Shown: positions 17,639-25,467 of the stretch, piece by piece
Numbering within the stretch: the stretch's first letter is position 1
How the letters are laid out: each line of letters opens with the position of its first letter
NCBI GenBank assembly: GCA_028875055.1
Contig: JAPPGG010000030.1
Location: 1 to 40,739, forward strand
Source: Chloroflexota bacterium
Lineage (GTDB): Bacteria; Chloroflexota; Dehalococcoidia; Lucifugimonadales; UBA3495
Length of the DNA: 40,739 bases
Direction of reading: 5' to 3'
Notes under the pieces: generated by a model
Databases searched by the model: none
The model's input: only the letters and a program-made list of their open reading frames with translations
What the model was told of the DNA's origin: nothing
Translations under genes and position numbers: made by a program

Positions 17639-19303
17639 TCAGCCTGCACTCTCAAGCCGACAGAAACAGGACGCCTGCACCTGAACGTCGGCGCGCGCCC
17701 GGGCCAGAGCGAGGCGCTGATGCGCGACCGACGCCAATTCGTGCTGGCCGGTTCTCTCCAGGCACTCGTGATAGCCGCTCAGGCTCCAGACATTGTCGGG
17801 ATGCTGACTTGACCGTTTGAGCACCGAGTCGAGTCCGAGGTCCGCCCTGTACTCGGCAAGGGCTTCTTCCACACGCCCCTGCTCCAGCAGGAGGGCGCCG
17901 AGGGCGTGCCGAACCGGCTGCATCCAGCCCCAAGGCTCGTCATAGGGCAGGTTGTCGTCAAGGGCGACTGCCTGACGCAAATGGGCGAAGCCCGATTCGA
18001 TGTCACCCCGCCGGTAATCCAGCTCGCCGAGCATCATCTCCCTCGCCACCGCCAGAATGTCGCGGCAGGAATTGTTGAACAAACGCCGGCTGTCCGGCAC
18101 ACGGTCGAAGTCCCGCTCGAACGCCTCCGCCTCAGCCCCCGCCGACATCGAATGTCCGAGCGTTGCGAAGGCAATGGCCCTGGCATACCGCATGGTGGCG
18201 GTGGTCACGCAGTATAGATCGGTATTAGCCGGTAGCTCCTGGTCAAGGATTTCCCGCCATTTCCCGAACCGTATCAATACATGCTGCTTGACCGGCACCA
18301 GCCCTTCCAGCCAGTCGGCCATGGGCGGCGACTGCACGCTCAACAGATCCTCGGGGAGGCCAGCGTTCAACTCCTCGGCCGCCTCGATAGCGGACTGGTA
18401 CTGGCCCAGGAACATCGCCCCGTACGCCTTGAAGTGATAGTCATGACAGCGGTATAGAGTATAGAAGTTGAATGGCCCCCTGGCAGCCAGATACCGGCTG
18501 TCGGCCCGAATCGCTGCCTCGTTCCAATTCACCACGCTCCGATAATCGCCGCACAACACGTCGATGTGCGTCGCCATGTGCTGCAGGTGGCCCGCATCCG
18601 GCACCAGGCCTCGCAGCTGTTCGCAGGCGTACAGAGCTTGTTCCGGGAAGGGCGACATTTCGAGCCGGTGGATGTACATGTGCAGCATCCCCGGATGCGG
18701 CGGGGCGTCCAGGTTCGCGCGACGTTCCATGCCTCGTTCGAGCACCTGCCTGGCTTCTTCGGTGTCGGCGCCAACTGCCGGTTTGCCAGACGCCAGGTCC
18801 CAGAGCGCCCAGGGGGTGCGGTTCATCAGGGCTTCCGCAAACAGCGCCGAGATATCCGGATCCTCCCGGTGGTTGAGGTGGACGGCTCGCATGGCGGCGG
18901 CAAAGTCATCGAGCCAGGTGGGCAGGTTCGCCGGCACTCTTGCAGACTGGTACCGCTGGTGAAGCGCCCCGATCAAGTCCGCTTCCCACTGGGTACAGCG
19001 GCCGGCCAGCGCCGCGGCGCACATTGTCGCATCATGAGCCTCGGAGAGCGTTTTCAATGTTTCCGCCTCATCGAACGCTTCCCACGGCTTGTTATAGTTG
19101 GGACCCAAAGCGTACGCGATACCCCAATACGCCATGGCGCACTGGGGGTCGGCCTCTACAGACCGCTTGAAGCAAAAGACGGCCTCCTCGTGGTTGAATC
19201 CGTAGGTCCATAACAGACCCCGATCAAACCAAAGCTGGGCCTCCGGCGAGGATGTTGTTACCGGCCGGCTGTATGAACCGAGATCGAACTCGTAAGTCAT
19301 CAT
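17639..19303 (-). CDS. Tetratricopeptide-repeat protein
   Basis: The protein of about 554 residues starts with TPR-like helices (WFDRGLLWTYGFNHEEAVFCF, then ADPQCAMAYWGIAYALGPNY). This is the opening of a widespread family of long TPR proteins of about 500-600 residues with no assigned biochemical role. The middle has the family's His-rich signatures HMYIHRLEMSPFPEQAL and HLQHMATHI followed by GDYRSVVNWNEAAI. More TPR-like pairs follow near the C-terminus (GALLLEQGRVEEALAEYRADL). There is no signal peptide, so it is probably cytoplasmic. I prefer the ATG at 19303 because GAAAGG lies six bases upstream; the frame could open at 19333. The gene stands alone: its neighbours are IS-derived sequence and a methyltransferase fragment. 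Function cannot be stated beyond protein-protein interaction. Confidence 0.8.
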   Translation of the reverse strand: MMTYEFDLGSYSRPVTTSSPEAQLWFDRGLLWTYGFNHEEAVFCFKRSVEADPQCAMAYWGIAYALGPNYNKPWEAFDEAETLKTLSEAHDATMCAAALAGRCTQWEADLIGALHQRYQSARVPANLPTWLDDFAAAMRAVHLNHREDPDISALFAEALMNRTPWALWDLASGKPAVGADTEEARQVLERGMERRANLDAPPHPGMLHMYIHRLEMSPFPEQALYACEQLRGLVPDAGHLQHMATHIDVLCGDYRSVVNWNEAAIRADSRYLAARGPFNFYTLYRCHDYHFKAYGAMFLGQYQSAIEAAEELNAGLPEDLLSVQSPPMADWLEGLVPVKQHVLIRFGKWREILDQELPANTDLYCVTTATMRYARAIAFATLGHSMSAGAEAEAFERDFDRVPDSRRLFNNSCRDILAVAREMMLGELDYRRGDIESGFAHLRQAVALDDNLPYDEPWGWMQPVRHALGALLLEQGRVEEALAEYRADLGLDSVLKRSSQHPDNVWSLSGYHECLERTGQHELASVAHQRLALARARADVQVQASCFCRLESAG

Positions 19304-19587
19304 CAGGCACCTTTCGTCGCTGGAAGTGTCCATTTACCGCGAGTGTCCAGGACATTGGGCGGGCGGCGGAGCGAGCCGAGTATCTGGCGGAAGCCATGGT
19401 CAGGCGGTGGAGCCGCCGGTGATTGGAGCGAACATTGGTCCGGATCAGGAAGAACCGGCCCGACGGCGGCAGGCAACGGTGACGCTGCTGCCGGCGTACT
19501 GCGCCATCGGCCACATTGATGGATTTCGTTTGATTTTGGTTGTTAATCCCCGGAATTTTACCCGCATACGCGCGTGTTGGGGCAGGC

Positions 19588-19830
19588 ATGTCCGACCGCA
19601 ATTCTGCGAACCGGACGCTCTATCGCGGCGATAATCCGGACTTACTGCGGGGCATGAACTCCGAGACAGTCCACCTTATCGCTACTGACCCGCCTGTCAA
19701 CAAATCCCGTGATTTTCACGCCACGCCGGACAATCTGGCAAGCGGGGCGTCCCTCCACCACACTGGCCTTGATGCCACGTATTCTATTGGTATTAGCCTG
19801 TCATCTCCTTTCCTGCAGCTTGCCGAATAA
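19588..19830 (+). pseudogene. Remnant of a site-specific DNA methyltransferase (N-terminus only)
   Basis: Residues 8-55 (RTLYRGDNPDLLRGMNSE, then LIATDPP, then NKSRDFHATPDNLASGAS) are typical of the start of a beta-type N4/N6 DNA methyltransferase. They include the catalytic motif IV region, here DPPV where DPPF or DPPY is expected. After about residue 55 the similarity stops and a stop codon follows at 19828-19830. The family normally runs several hundred residues, and I find no continuation downstream in any frame. It is best read as a deletion remnant. Confidence 0.65.
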
Positions 19831-19892
19831 CTGCTCCATTTGTCGAATTGCCATAGCCCGGCCTTCCCGGGCTGTCCGTACCTCGACTTGAA

Positions 19893-19928
19893 GGGAAAAA
19901 GAAGCGGGGCGGGCCAGCAGCCCGCCCC
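19893..19928 (-). terminator. Rho-independent terminator of the DsbA/FrnE-like gene
   Basis: GGGGCGGGC pairs with GCCCGCCCC around a 5-base loop. Read on the minus strand, the stem is followed by a CTTCTTTTTCCC tail. It lies 30 bases past the stop of the gene at 19958. Confidence 0.75.
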
Positions 19929-19957
19929 GGGTTATGCCCTGCTGTGGAGGCAGTGGG

Positions 19958-20566
19958 CTACTTTGCCCCGCCCTCAATCATGGAAGTCATTTCCTCGACA
20001 CTCTTGTCGCCGAAATCGGGTTCTCCCCCGTTGATTCGGTAGGTGGGTGTGCCGAATACCCCCAGGTCTTTGGCTTCCTGGTGTTCGTCCAGGACGTACT
20101 GGCGGTACTGACCCGAGTCCAGGGCGGCCGACAGCTCGTTCCGGTCGAGTCCGCACTCCTCGCCCAGGGCCAGCAGTACTTCCTTGCTGCCCAGGTCAAC
20201 ACCATCTTCCCAGTAGGCCCTGGCGGCGGCGTGATGGAACTCGCCGTCCACGCCCTTGTCCTTGGCAAAGGCCGTGGCTTCGTGGGCCATATTGGTGTTT
20301 GGGCTCAGCGAAGGCCGGCGCATCACGATGCCCGCTTCCCGTGCCCTTTCATTCCAGGCGTCGTTAAGCTCAGTTTCCGTCTCACCCTCCCGAAGCGGTC
20401 GGGGTTCGCCCTCAATGGGACGCTCGGGGGCCAGGAGATATGGCCGCCGGTCTATTGCCGCTCCCGTGGCTTCCGCTGCCTTGTCCAGCCTGACCAGGCC
20501 GACGTAGCACCAGGGTCAAGTGTAGTCGTACCAGACGACCACGTTGGCTACGCTGCTGGTGGTCAT
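19958..20566 (-). CDS. FrnE-like DsbA-family oxidoreductase, probable selenoprotein
   Basis: Read from ATG 20566, which has AGGAGG eight bases upstream, the frame is open for 202 residues except for one TGA at codon 17 (20516-20518). The text around it is VVVWYDYT-TGA-PWCYVG. DsbA proteins of the FrnE type read DxxCPWCYxG there, so the TGA sits exactly on the first redox cysteine of CxxC and would give U17-P-W-C20. The family continues in the same frame: LSPNTNMAHEATAFA, a helical insertion, and GVFGTPTY with the conserved cis-proline. A hairpin with a GGUC loop lies 20 bases after the TGA, within the spacing known for bacterial SECIS elements. The enzyme should act as a cytoplasmic thiol/selenol-disulfide oxidoreductase. 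A plain nonsense mutation is the alternative. The selA/selB/selC/selD genes are not in this window. Confidence 0.78.
20483..20503 (-). promoter_or_regulatory. Candidate bacterial SECIS hairpin
   Basis: On the minus-strand mRNA, GCCU (20499-20496) pairs with AGGC (20491-20488) around the loop GGUC. An outer GUC/GAC pairing (20503-20501 with 20485-20483) extends the stem with one bulge. There are 20 bases between the TGA and the loop, and the loop begins with G. Both agree with the known bacterial SECIS pattern: a small loop with G in the first two positions, about 16-37 bases after the UGA. Confidence 0.6.
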
Positions 20567-20709
20567 AAGTGAGCCCTCCTCTTCGTGCGATTCTGAAGTG
20601 GGGCGTATTGTATCACGGTGGACGACCCCCGGCGCCAGTCGCCCAGCTTTCCCCAAAGAGAATGAAACCCGGCAGATTATACTTGGCCAATCCCGTCCGC
20701 AGTTCCGCT

Positions 20710-20739
20710 TTCGAAGCCCGCGGCGCGTTCCGGTATAAT
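20710..20739 (+). promoter_or_regulatory. Promoter of the amidohydrolase gene
   Basis: A perfect TATAAT at 20734-20739, preceded at 17-18 bases by TTCGAAG, a weak -35 match. It lies 56 bases before the ATG at 20796. Confidence 0.55.
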
Positions 20740-20795
20740 GGGGCCGGGTCGGCTTGCGGGCCCGATATCAACATGAACAACAGAAGGAGGCCACT

Positions 20796-21815
20796 ATGCC
20801 ATTCGGAGGCAATGACTGGCTGGCTTTGACCCAGGAAGAGACCCGTGAACCCGACATTCCCATTATCGACCCTCACCACCATTTCTGGGACAAGCGGCCG
20901 GAGCGCATACCCTACCAGCGATACCTGCTTCAGGAACTGGCGGACGACGTTAACGCCGGACACAACGTTGTGTCCACCGTCTTCATCGAGGCGCGGGCAA
21001 TGTACCGGGCCGACGGTCCCGTGGAAATGCGGCCCGTGGGCGAGGTGGAGTTTGTCCAGGGGCAGGGAGCGGCCAGCGCCAGCGGTCTGTACGGACCCTG
21101 CCGGGCCGCCGCGGCCATCATCGGCCACGCCAACCTGAACCTGGGCGCCGAGATGGAAGGGGTACTGGACGCCCTGCATGACGCCAGCCCCTACCATTTT
21201 CGGGGCATTCGGCACTCGGTAACCTGGGACCCGCACCCAGAAGTGGAAAACACCGCCGCACACAACATGGCCGGCCAACTGGCCAGCGACAAGTTCAGGG
21301 AGGGAGCCCGCGTTTTGGCCTCCAAGGGCCTGACGCTGGAGGGCTGGCTCTACTTTCCCCAGTTGCCGGAAATGGCCGACTTCGCCAAAGCCGTACCCGA
21401 CCTGACCATCATCCTGAACCACATCGGCGGCCTGCTGCGGGTGGGTCCCTACGCCAACGGTGGCGAAGAGTTGATGGACACCTGGCGAAAGGGCATTGCC
21501 GCCGTGGCCGAATGCCCCAACGTTGTGTGCAAACTCGGGGGCATCGGCATGCCCCGCACCGGATTCGACTGGCACCTGCGGGACAAGCCGATTGGGTCGG
21601 AGGAACTGGCCAGCGACATGGCGCCCATCATCAATTACTGCATCGAACAGTTCGGGCCCAGCCGCTGCATGTTCGAGAGCAACTTCCCCGTGGACAAAGT
21701 CTCCTACTCCCACCACATCCTGTACAACGCTTTCAAGCGGCTGTCGTCCGGCTACTCGGCCAGCGAACGGGCCGACATGTTCCACGATGTGGCGGCGCGC
21801 GTCTATCACATCTAG
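20796..21815 (+). CDS. Metal-dependent amidohydrolase of the amidohydrolase_2 family
   Basis: The protein of 339 residues has the TIM-barrel signature of PF04909-type enzymes. These are the N-terminal metal motif IIDPHHHFWD (HxH), the strand ILNHIGG with a conserved His, and ESNFPVDK near the end, where the Asp is the usual catalytic/metal residue. The family hydrolyses lactones or decarboxylates aromatic and 2-pyrone type acids; the substrate cannot be told from sequence. AGGAGG ends five bases before ATG 20796, which makes this the start in preference to an upstream in-frame codon at 20754. The gene is divergent from the probable selenoprotein and has its own TATAAT promoter and a 3' hairpin. 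Confidence 0.88.
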   Translation: MPFGGNDWLALTQEETREPDIPIIDPHHHFWDKRPERIPYQRYLLQELADDVNAGHNVVSTVFIEARAMYRADGPVEMRPVGEVEFVQGQGAASASGLYGPCRAAAAIIGHANLNLGAEMEGVLDALHDASPYHFRGIRHSVTWDPHPEVENTAAHNMAGQLASDKFREGARVLASKGLTLEGWLYFPQLPEMADFAKAVPDLTIILNHIGGLLRVGPYANGGEELMDTWRKGIAAVAECPNVVCKLGGIGMPRTGFDWHLRDKPIGSEELASDMAPIINYCIEQFGPSRCMFESNFPVDKVSYSHHILYNAFKRLSSGYSASERADMFHDVAARVYHI

Positions 21816-21858
21816 CAGACAGCAAGACCGAGTTCACGCCGCTACGGTGAAGCGCAGA

Positions 21859-21887
21859 TCAGGGGCGGGTATTATATCCGCCCCTGA
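21859..21887 (+). terminator. Hairpin terminator after the amidohydrolase gene
   Basis: TCAGGGGCGG pairs with CCGCCCCTGA around a 9-base AT-rich loop, followed by ATCTTTG. It lies between two convergent genes and may serve both. Confidence 0.6.
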
Positions 21888-21938
21888 ATCTTTGAGCCGC
21901 GCTTCGGCGATTCGGCCTGCCTGTCGAGGGGAGCGCCG

Positions 21939-23345
21939 CTAGATTGGCGGCTTCATTTCGTGCCAGCCGGCGTGCTGCTGGTAGGTATAGGCCGCCTGGA
22001 TGACGCCGGGTTCGTCGAAGGGTTTTCCGGCGATCTGCATGCCGATGGGCAGCCCATTTTCGGTGAACCCGCAGGGCACCGAGATGGCCGGGAGCCCGGT
22101 GACGTTGAAAGGAGCGGTGAAACTCTTCCCCCGGACCGTCGCCGTTGGGTCGTAGCCCTCGAAGGCCGCGGCCGGCTGGGTCATGGTGGGAGTTACCAGG
22201 AAGTCCACCGTCTTCATAACCTGCGCAAAATCGCGCCGCGCCCAGGTACGCACCCGCTGCGCCTGGAGGTAGTCGGAGGCGCTCAACATTCCGCCAATGC
22301 GGAACCGCCCCCTGACAATTTCACCAAATTCCTGCGGCCTGGTCTTGAGGTTTGGTTCGTGGTAGGCAAAGGCCTCGCTGACCATGATTACCGAATTGGC
22401 TGCCCGCACATAGTCCAGGCTGGGCAGGGTCACCTCTTCAACGTGGGCGCCCAGGCCCTCCAGCACGGTTACGGCCTGCTCCACCCGGGCTACCACCTCC
22501 CGGTTTACGCCCGGGTCGTCGGCGAAGAAGTAGTGCCGGGGCAGCCCGACTCTGACGCCCCGAATATCTTCCCGCAACGAGCGGGAATAGTCGGGCACCG
22601 GTGCCTTGCTGGACGTCGGGTCCCGGGGGTCGTGGCCGGCGATAGCCTGCAGCATGATGGCGGTATCTTCCACGGTGCGGGTCATGGGACCAGCATGGTC
22701 CTGGGACCAGCTCAGCGTCACCACGCCAGAGCGGCTGACGCGGCCGTAGGTTGGCTTCAACCCAACAATGCCGCACAGGGAGGCCGGGCCACGGATGGAC
22801 CCGCCGGTGCAGGAACCCAGGGCCCCGGCGCACTGCCCCGAAGCCACCGCAGAACCGGAACCGCTGCTGGACCCGCCGGTAATGTGGGCCAGGTTCCAGG
22901 GGTTGCAGGCCGGTTCAAAGGGTGTCGTCCAGTCGGGACCGCCCAGGGCGAATTCATGCATGGCCAGCTTGCCCAGCAGAATTCCCCCAGCCTGTTTCAG
23001 CCTGGCAGTGGTGGTGGCATCTTCGGTGGGAACCCGGTCAATATCCACCTGGGAGCCGGAGGTCGTACGGAGTCCGGCGGTATCGTATAAGTCCTTCAGG
23101 GCAAAGGGGATGCCGTGGAACGGCCCCTTGTAGGCGCCGCGCAGGATGTCTGCCTCGGCGGTACGCGCCTGGGCCAGGGCGTCGTCGGCCAGCAGCATGA
23201 TGAAGGAATGGAGACGTTCGTCGGTGTCCTCGATACGGTCCAGGCAGGCCCGGGTCAGTTCCACCGGGGACAGTTCCCCTTTCCGGATCAGGTCGCCGGC
23301 TTGGCGGATGGTCAGGTAATGAAGTTGAGCATCTGAAGTTGACAT
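21939..23345 (-). CDS. Amidase of the amidase-signature family
   Basis: At 468 residues this is the normal length for the family that includes GatA and AtzE. The Ser-Ser-Lys triad is visible: Lys84 in GIPFALKD, the cis-Ser in GGSSSGSG (about 159-161) and the nucleophile Ser183 in SCTGGSIR. The usual Asp before TGGS is Cys here. The enzyme would hydrolyse an amide or carbamate to acid and ammonia. It is unlikely to be the tRNA amidotransferase GatA, because no gatB or canonical gatC is near and a small partner-like gene sits directly upstream instead. AAGGAGG precedes the ATG by nine bases. It forms a two-gene operon with the gene at 23393-23593. Confidence 0.88.
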   Translation of the reverse strand: MSTSDAQLHYLTIRQAGDLIRKGELSPVELTRACLDRIEDTDERLHSFIMLLADDALAQARTAEADILRGAYKGPFHGIPFALKDLYDTAGLRTTSGSQVDIDRVPTEDATTTARLKQAGGILLGKLAMHEFALGGPDWTTPFEPACNPWNLAHITGGSSSGSGSAVASGQCAGALGSCTGGSIRGPASLCGIVGLKPTYGRVSRSGVVTLSWSQDHAGPMTRTVEDTAIMLQAIAGHDPRDPTSSKAPVPDYSRSLREDIRGVRVGLPRHYFFADDPGVNREVVARVEQAVTVLEGLGAHVEEVTLPSLDYVRAANSVIMVSEAFAYHEPNLKTRPQEFGEIVRGRFRIGGMLSASDYLQAQRVRTWARRDFAQVMKTVDFLVTPTMTQPAAAFEGYDPTATVRGKSFTAPFNVTGLPAISVPCGFTENGLPIGMQIAGKPFDEPGVIQAAYTYQQHAGWHEMKPPI

Positions 23346-23392
23346 TACTGCAGTCCTCCTTGAATTGGCTGGTTTGACCTGGGAAACCCTCG

Positions 23393-23593
23393 TCAGGCCT
23401 CCGGCCAGTCAGGGTGGAACTCGACGACCATTTCTTCGGCCCCGAAACTCAGGGTGTGCAGTTCCCGGGCATAGGCGGCGTAAAGCTCATAAATGGGCTT
23501 GAGGGCATTCAGCTCTTCCTGGCTCATGCCCAGCCCGGCCCGGTCAGCCATCAGTTTGAATTCTTCCATGGAAATTTCGCCCGCTTCAGGCAT
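23393..23593 (-). CDS. Small acidic protein, possible amidase accessory subunit (GatC/AtzG-like)
   Basis: A 66-residue protein with the pattern EEFKLMADRAGLGMSQEELNALKPIYELYAAY, two predicted helices, then a short C-terminal tail. Size, position and helix pattern resemble the small subunits that wrap around amidases, such as GatC with GatA or AtzG with AtzE. The sequence match is too weak to assign by eye. GGGAGG lies seven bases before the ATG and the stop is 47 bases before the amidase start, so the two are surely cotranscribed. The tail holds FHPDWPEA. Confidence 0.7.
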   Translation of the reverse strand: MPEAGEISMEEFKLMADRAGLGMSQEELNALKPIYELYAAYARELHTLSFGAEEMVVEFHPDWPEA

Positions 23594-23650
23594 TGCGCAA
23601 CCTCCCTTTATGTATTGGTAAGAGATCCATCCGGGGTCTCAACGGAATGG

Positions 23651-23700
23651 GGGGATTATACATCCCCTGCCTGCTCCTGGAGCATCGCCCCGCAGGGGAT
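23651..23700 (-). promoter_or_regulatory. Promoter with overlapping palindromes (possible operator) of the amidase operon
   Basis: On the minus strand TATAAT (23655-23660) lies inside a palindrome GGGGAT-N5-ATCCCC (23651-23667). A second inverted repeat, ATCCCCTGC/GCAGGGGAT, spans 23662-23700 and encloses GCTCCTGGAGC. The same GGGGAT half-site thus occurs three times around the -10 box, about 60-100 bases upstream of the small gene's ATG. No good -35 box is visible, which fits an activated or repressed promoter. The binding protein is unknown. Confidence 0.45.
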
Positions 23701-24076
23701 CGTTGCGATTCAGGTGGGCTATAGCAGGGAGGGGCGGGTTTGCAACCCGTTCTTGTTCCATTTTGACCGTTCTGCCGGTGGCAAACCACCTGAAAGGGAA
23801 CGCTTCCGCCCGCGGGACAACAACCGAGGCCAACCACCTCAGAGCCCCGGAAAGGAAAGAAGCTGCTGGCCCAGGGCAATGACGGCGCAGGCTTGATGAA
23901 AGCAGCAGGCGCCGCCGCCGTCTTTGCTGATTCAATCGGTTAGACCATCAATTTTTCGATAAAAGGCGCGCCAACGCCCTATGCTCTCCGAAAACTGCTT
24001 GCGCCAATGGGCGGGCCACCTTAAGATGTACCCAAATACCCGGCAAGATAAGACGGACTCTCACAAGGAGGCAGCC
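23701..24076. other. Divergent intergenic region
   Basis: This 376-base region lies between the amidase operon and the monooxygenase gene. Only short frames without recognisable products cross it. I see no further palindrome and no clear promoter for the monooxygenase. Confidence 0.4.
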
Positions 24077-25276
24077 ATGGCAGATCAGCTGGCACGCCCC
24101 AAAGACAAGGCGGAAATTTACTGGTTTTCCGAGCAACCCTACGGTCACGTCACCAGCCAGGACCTGGAGCAGTACGACTCGGGGCGGCTGGGATTTCCCA
24201 ACTCCTACTTTGACCCTGAAAAGGCCCACGTCCTCTATAACCAGTACCACGAGCAGTATGCCCTGGCTGACGAGGTGGGCTTCGACGGCATTATGAGCAA
24301 CGAACATCATGCCTCCTACTGGTGTATGAAGCCGTCGGTCAACCTGGACGCCGCCGTAATCAGCAAACTAACCAAGAACGTCAAAATCGCCATCCTGGGC
24401 AACGTCATCGCCGTCAACGACCCCATCCGCATGGCCGAAGAAATCGCGATGCTGGACTGCTATTCGGGCGGCCGGATAATCTCAGGATTTGTACGGGGTA
24501 CGGCGGTGGAGACCCTGCAGGCGGGCATCGCCCCTCCCGAAAACCGGGAGCGCTTCGAGGAGGCCCACGACCTGATCATCAAGTGCTGGACCACGCCCGG
24601 GCCCTTCCGCTACGAGGGAAAGCATTACAATTACCGCGTGGTCAATCCCTGGGTACTGCCGGTGCAGAAGCCCCATCCGGACATCTGGTTCCCCGGCACG
24701 GGCAGCCCGGAGAGCGTGGTCTGGGCGGCCAAACACCGGCATCCCTATATGAACCTGGGCGCCCTGGTGGACACCACCGAGTGGCTCCGGCAGGTGTATA
24801 TCGACACCGCCAGGGATGAGGGGTACCAGGCTGGGCCGGAACACTTCGGGTATCTGCTTCGGTGCCTGGTGGCCGATACCGACGAGAAGGCCATCGAAAT
24901 CGGGCGGGAGTTCATGTGGACCATAGAACACCGCCAGCGGGGGCCAATGGAACACAACGACCCGCCAGGCTACCAGTCGCGGGCGGCGGTGGAGGTGAAA
25001 GCGCAGCGTCCCACCGGCAACGTGGCCGGGGCCGGCGGCCTGGGTGTGGGTCTCAGCTACCAGCAGCTCCAGGACGTTAACAACATCATCGTCGGCAGTC
25101 CGGAGACGGTGACCCGCAAGCTGACGGAGGTAATCGAGCGGTTAAGCCCCGGATACCTGCACATCTACGGCAACGAAGGCCATATGGACCACAAGGACGT
25201 GATGCGGTCCGTCGAACTGCTGGGCAAGGAGGTCATTCCCGCCCTGCACGAGGTCAAGCTGCAACCCTACGAATAG
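24077..25276 (+). CDS. Luciferase-like (LLM-class) flavin-dependent monooxygenase
   Basis: The protein of 399 residues belongs to the bacterial luciferase-like superfamily, which uses reduced FMN or F420 and O2. Visible features are EQPYGH at the first strand, ADEVGFDGIMSNEHHA (the conserved D-G-xxxxEHH region), AILGNVIAVNDPIRMAEEIAMLD and SGGRIISGFVRG. The C-terminal part carries the usual GSPETVTRKL segment. The substrate is unknown. AAGGAGG lies five bases before ATG 24077, so the start is here although the frame is open from 23981. Many copies of this family are a known trait of SAR202-type Chloroflexota, which fits the other genes in the window. Confidence 0.88.
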   Translation: MADQLARPKDKAEIYWFSEQPYGHVTSQDLEQYDSGRLGFPNSYFDPEKAHVLYNQYHEQYALADEVGFDGIMSNEHHASYWCMKPSVNLDAAVISKLTKNVKIAILGNVIAVNDPIRMAEEIAMLDCYSGGRIISGFVRGTAVETLQAGIAPPENRERFEEAHDLIIKCWTTPGPFRYEGKHYNYRVVNPWVLPVQKPHPDIWFPGTGSPESVVWAAKHRHPYMNLGALVDTTEWLRQVYIDTARDEGYQAGPEHFGYLLRCLVADTDEKAIEIGREFMWTIEHRQRGPMEHNDPPGYQSRAAVEVKAQRPTGNVAGAGGLGVGLSYQQLQDVNNIIVGSPETVTRKLTEVIERLSPGYLHIYGNEGHMDHKDVMRSVELLGKEVIPALHEVKLQPYE

Positions 25277-25319
25277 ATCCCATCCCCCTTTCGGGAAGCA
25301 GAGCAGAAACTGAAACCCT

Positions 25320-25348
25320 TTCGGGGCGGCCACAATGGCCGCCCCGAA
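25320..25348 (+). terminator. Hairpin terminator after the monooxygenase gene
   Basis: TTCGGGGCGGCC pairs with GGCCGCCCCGAA around a 5-base loop. The tail is only slightly U-rich, so the strength is uncertain. Confidence 0.55.
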
Positions 25349-25467
25349 TTGACAATCCTCGCACTACTTCATCGGGCGAGACTCGGCAACCATCGTTGAC
25401 AGTACCTCGGCTGGTTGAGTACGGTGGATTGAGCAATCCTCTCTCCAGCGCCAAAAGGAAGGCAGTC

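Noticed and set aside
20613-21809. Long minus-strand frame of 398 codons opposite the amidohydrolase gene
   Set aside because: A shadow of the GC-rich plus-strand gene, which has clear active-site motifs and a strong ribosome site. The same holds for the long antisense frames at 5378-6460, 21960-23090, 30084-31469 and 37392-38489.
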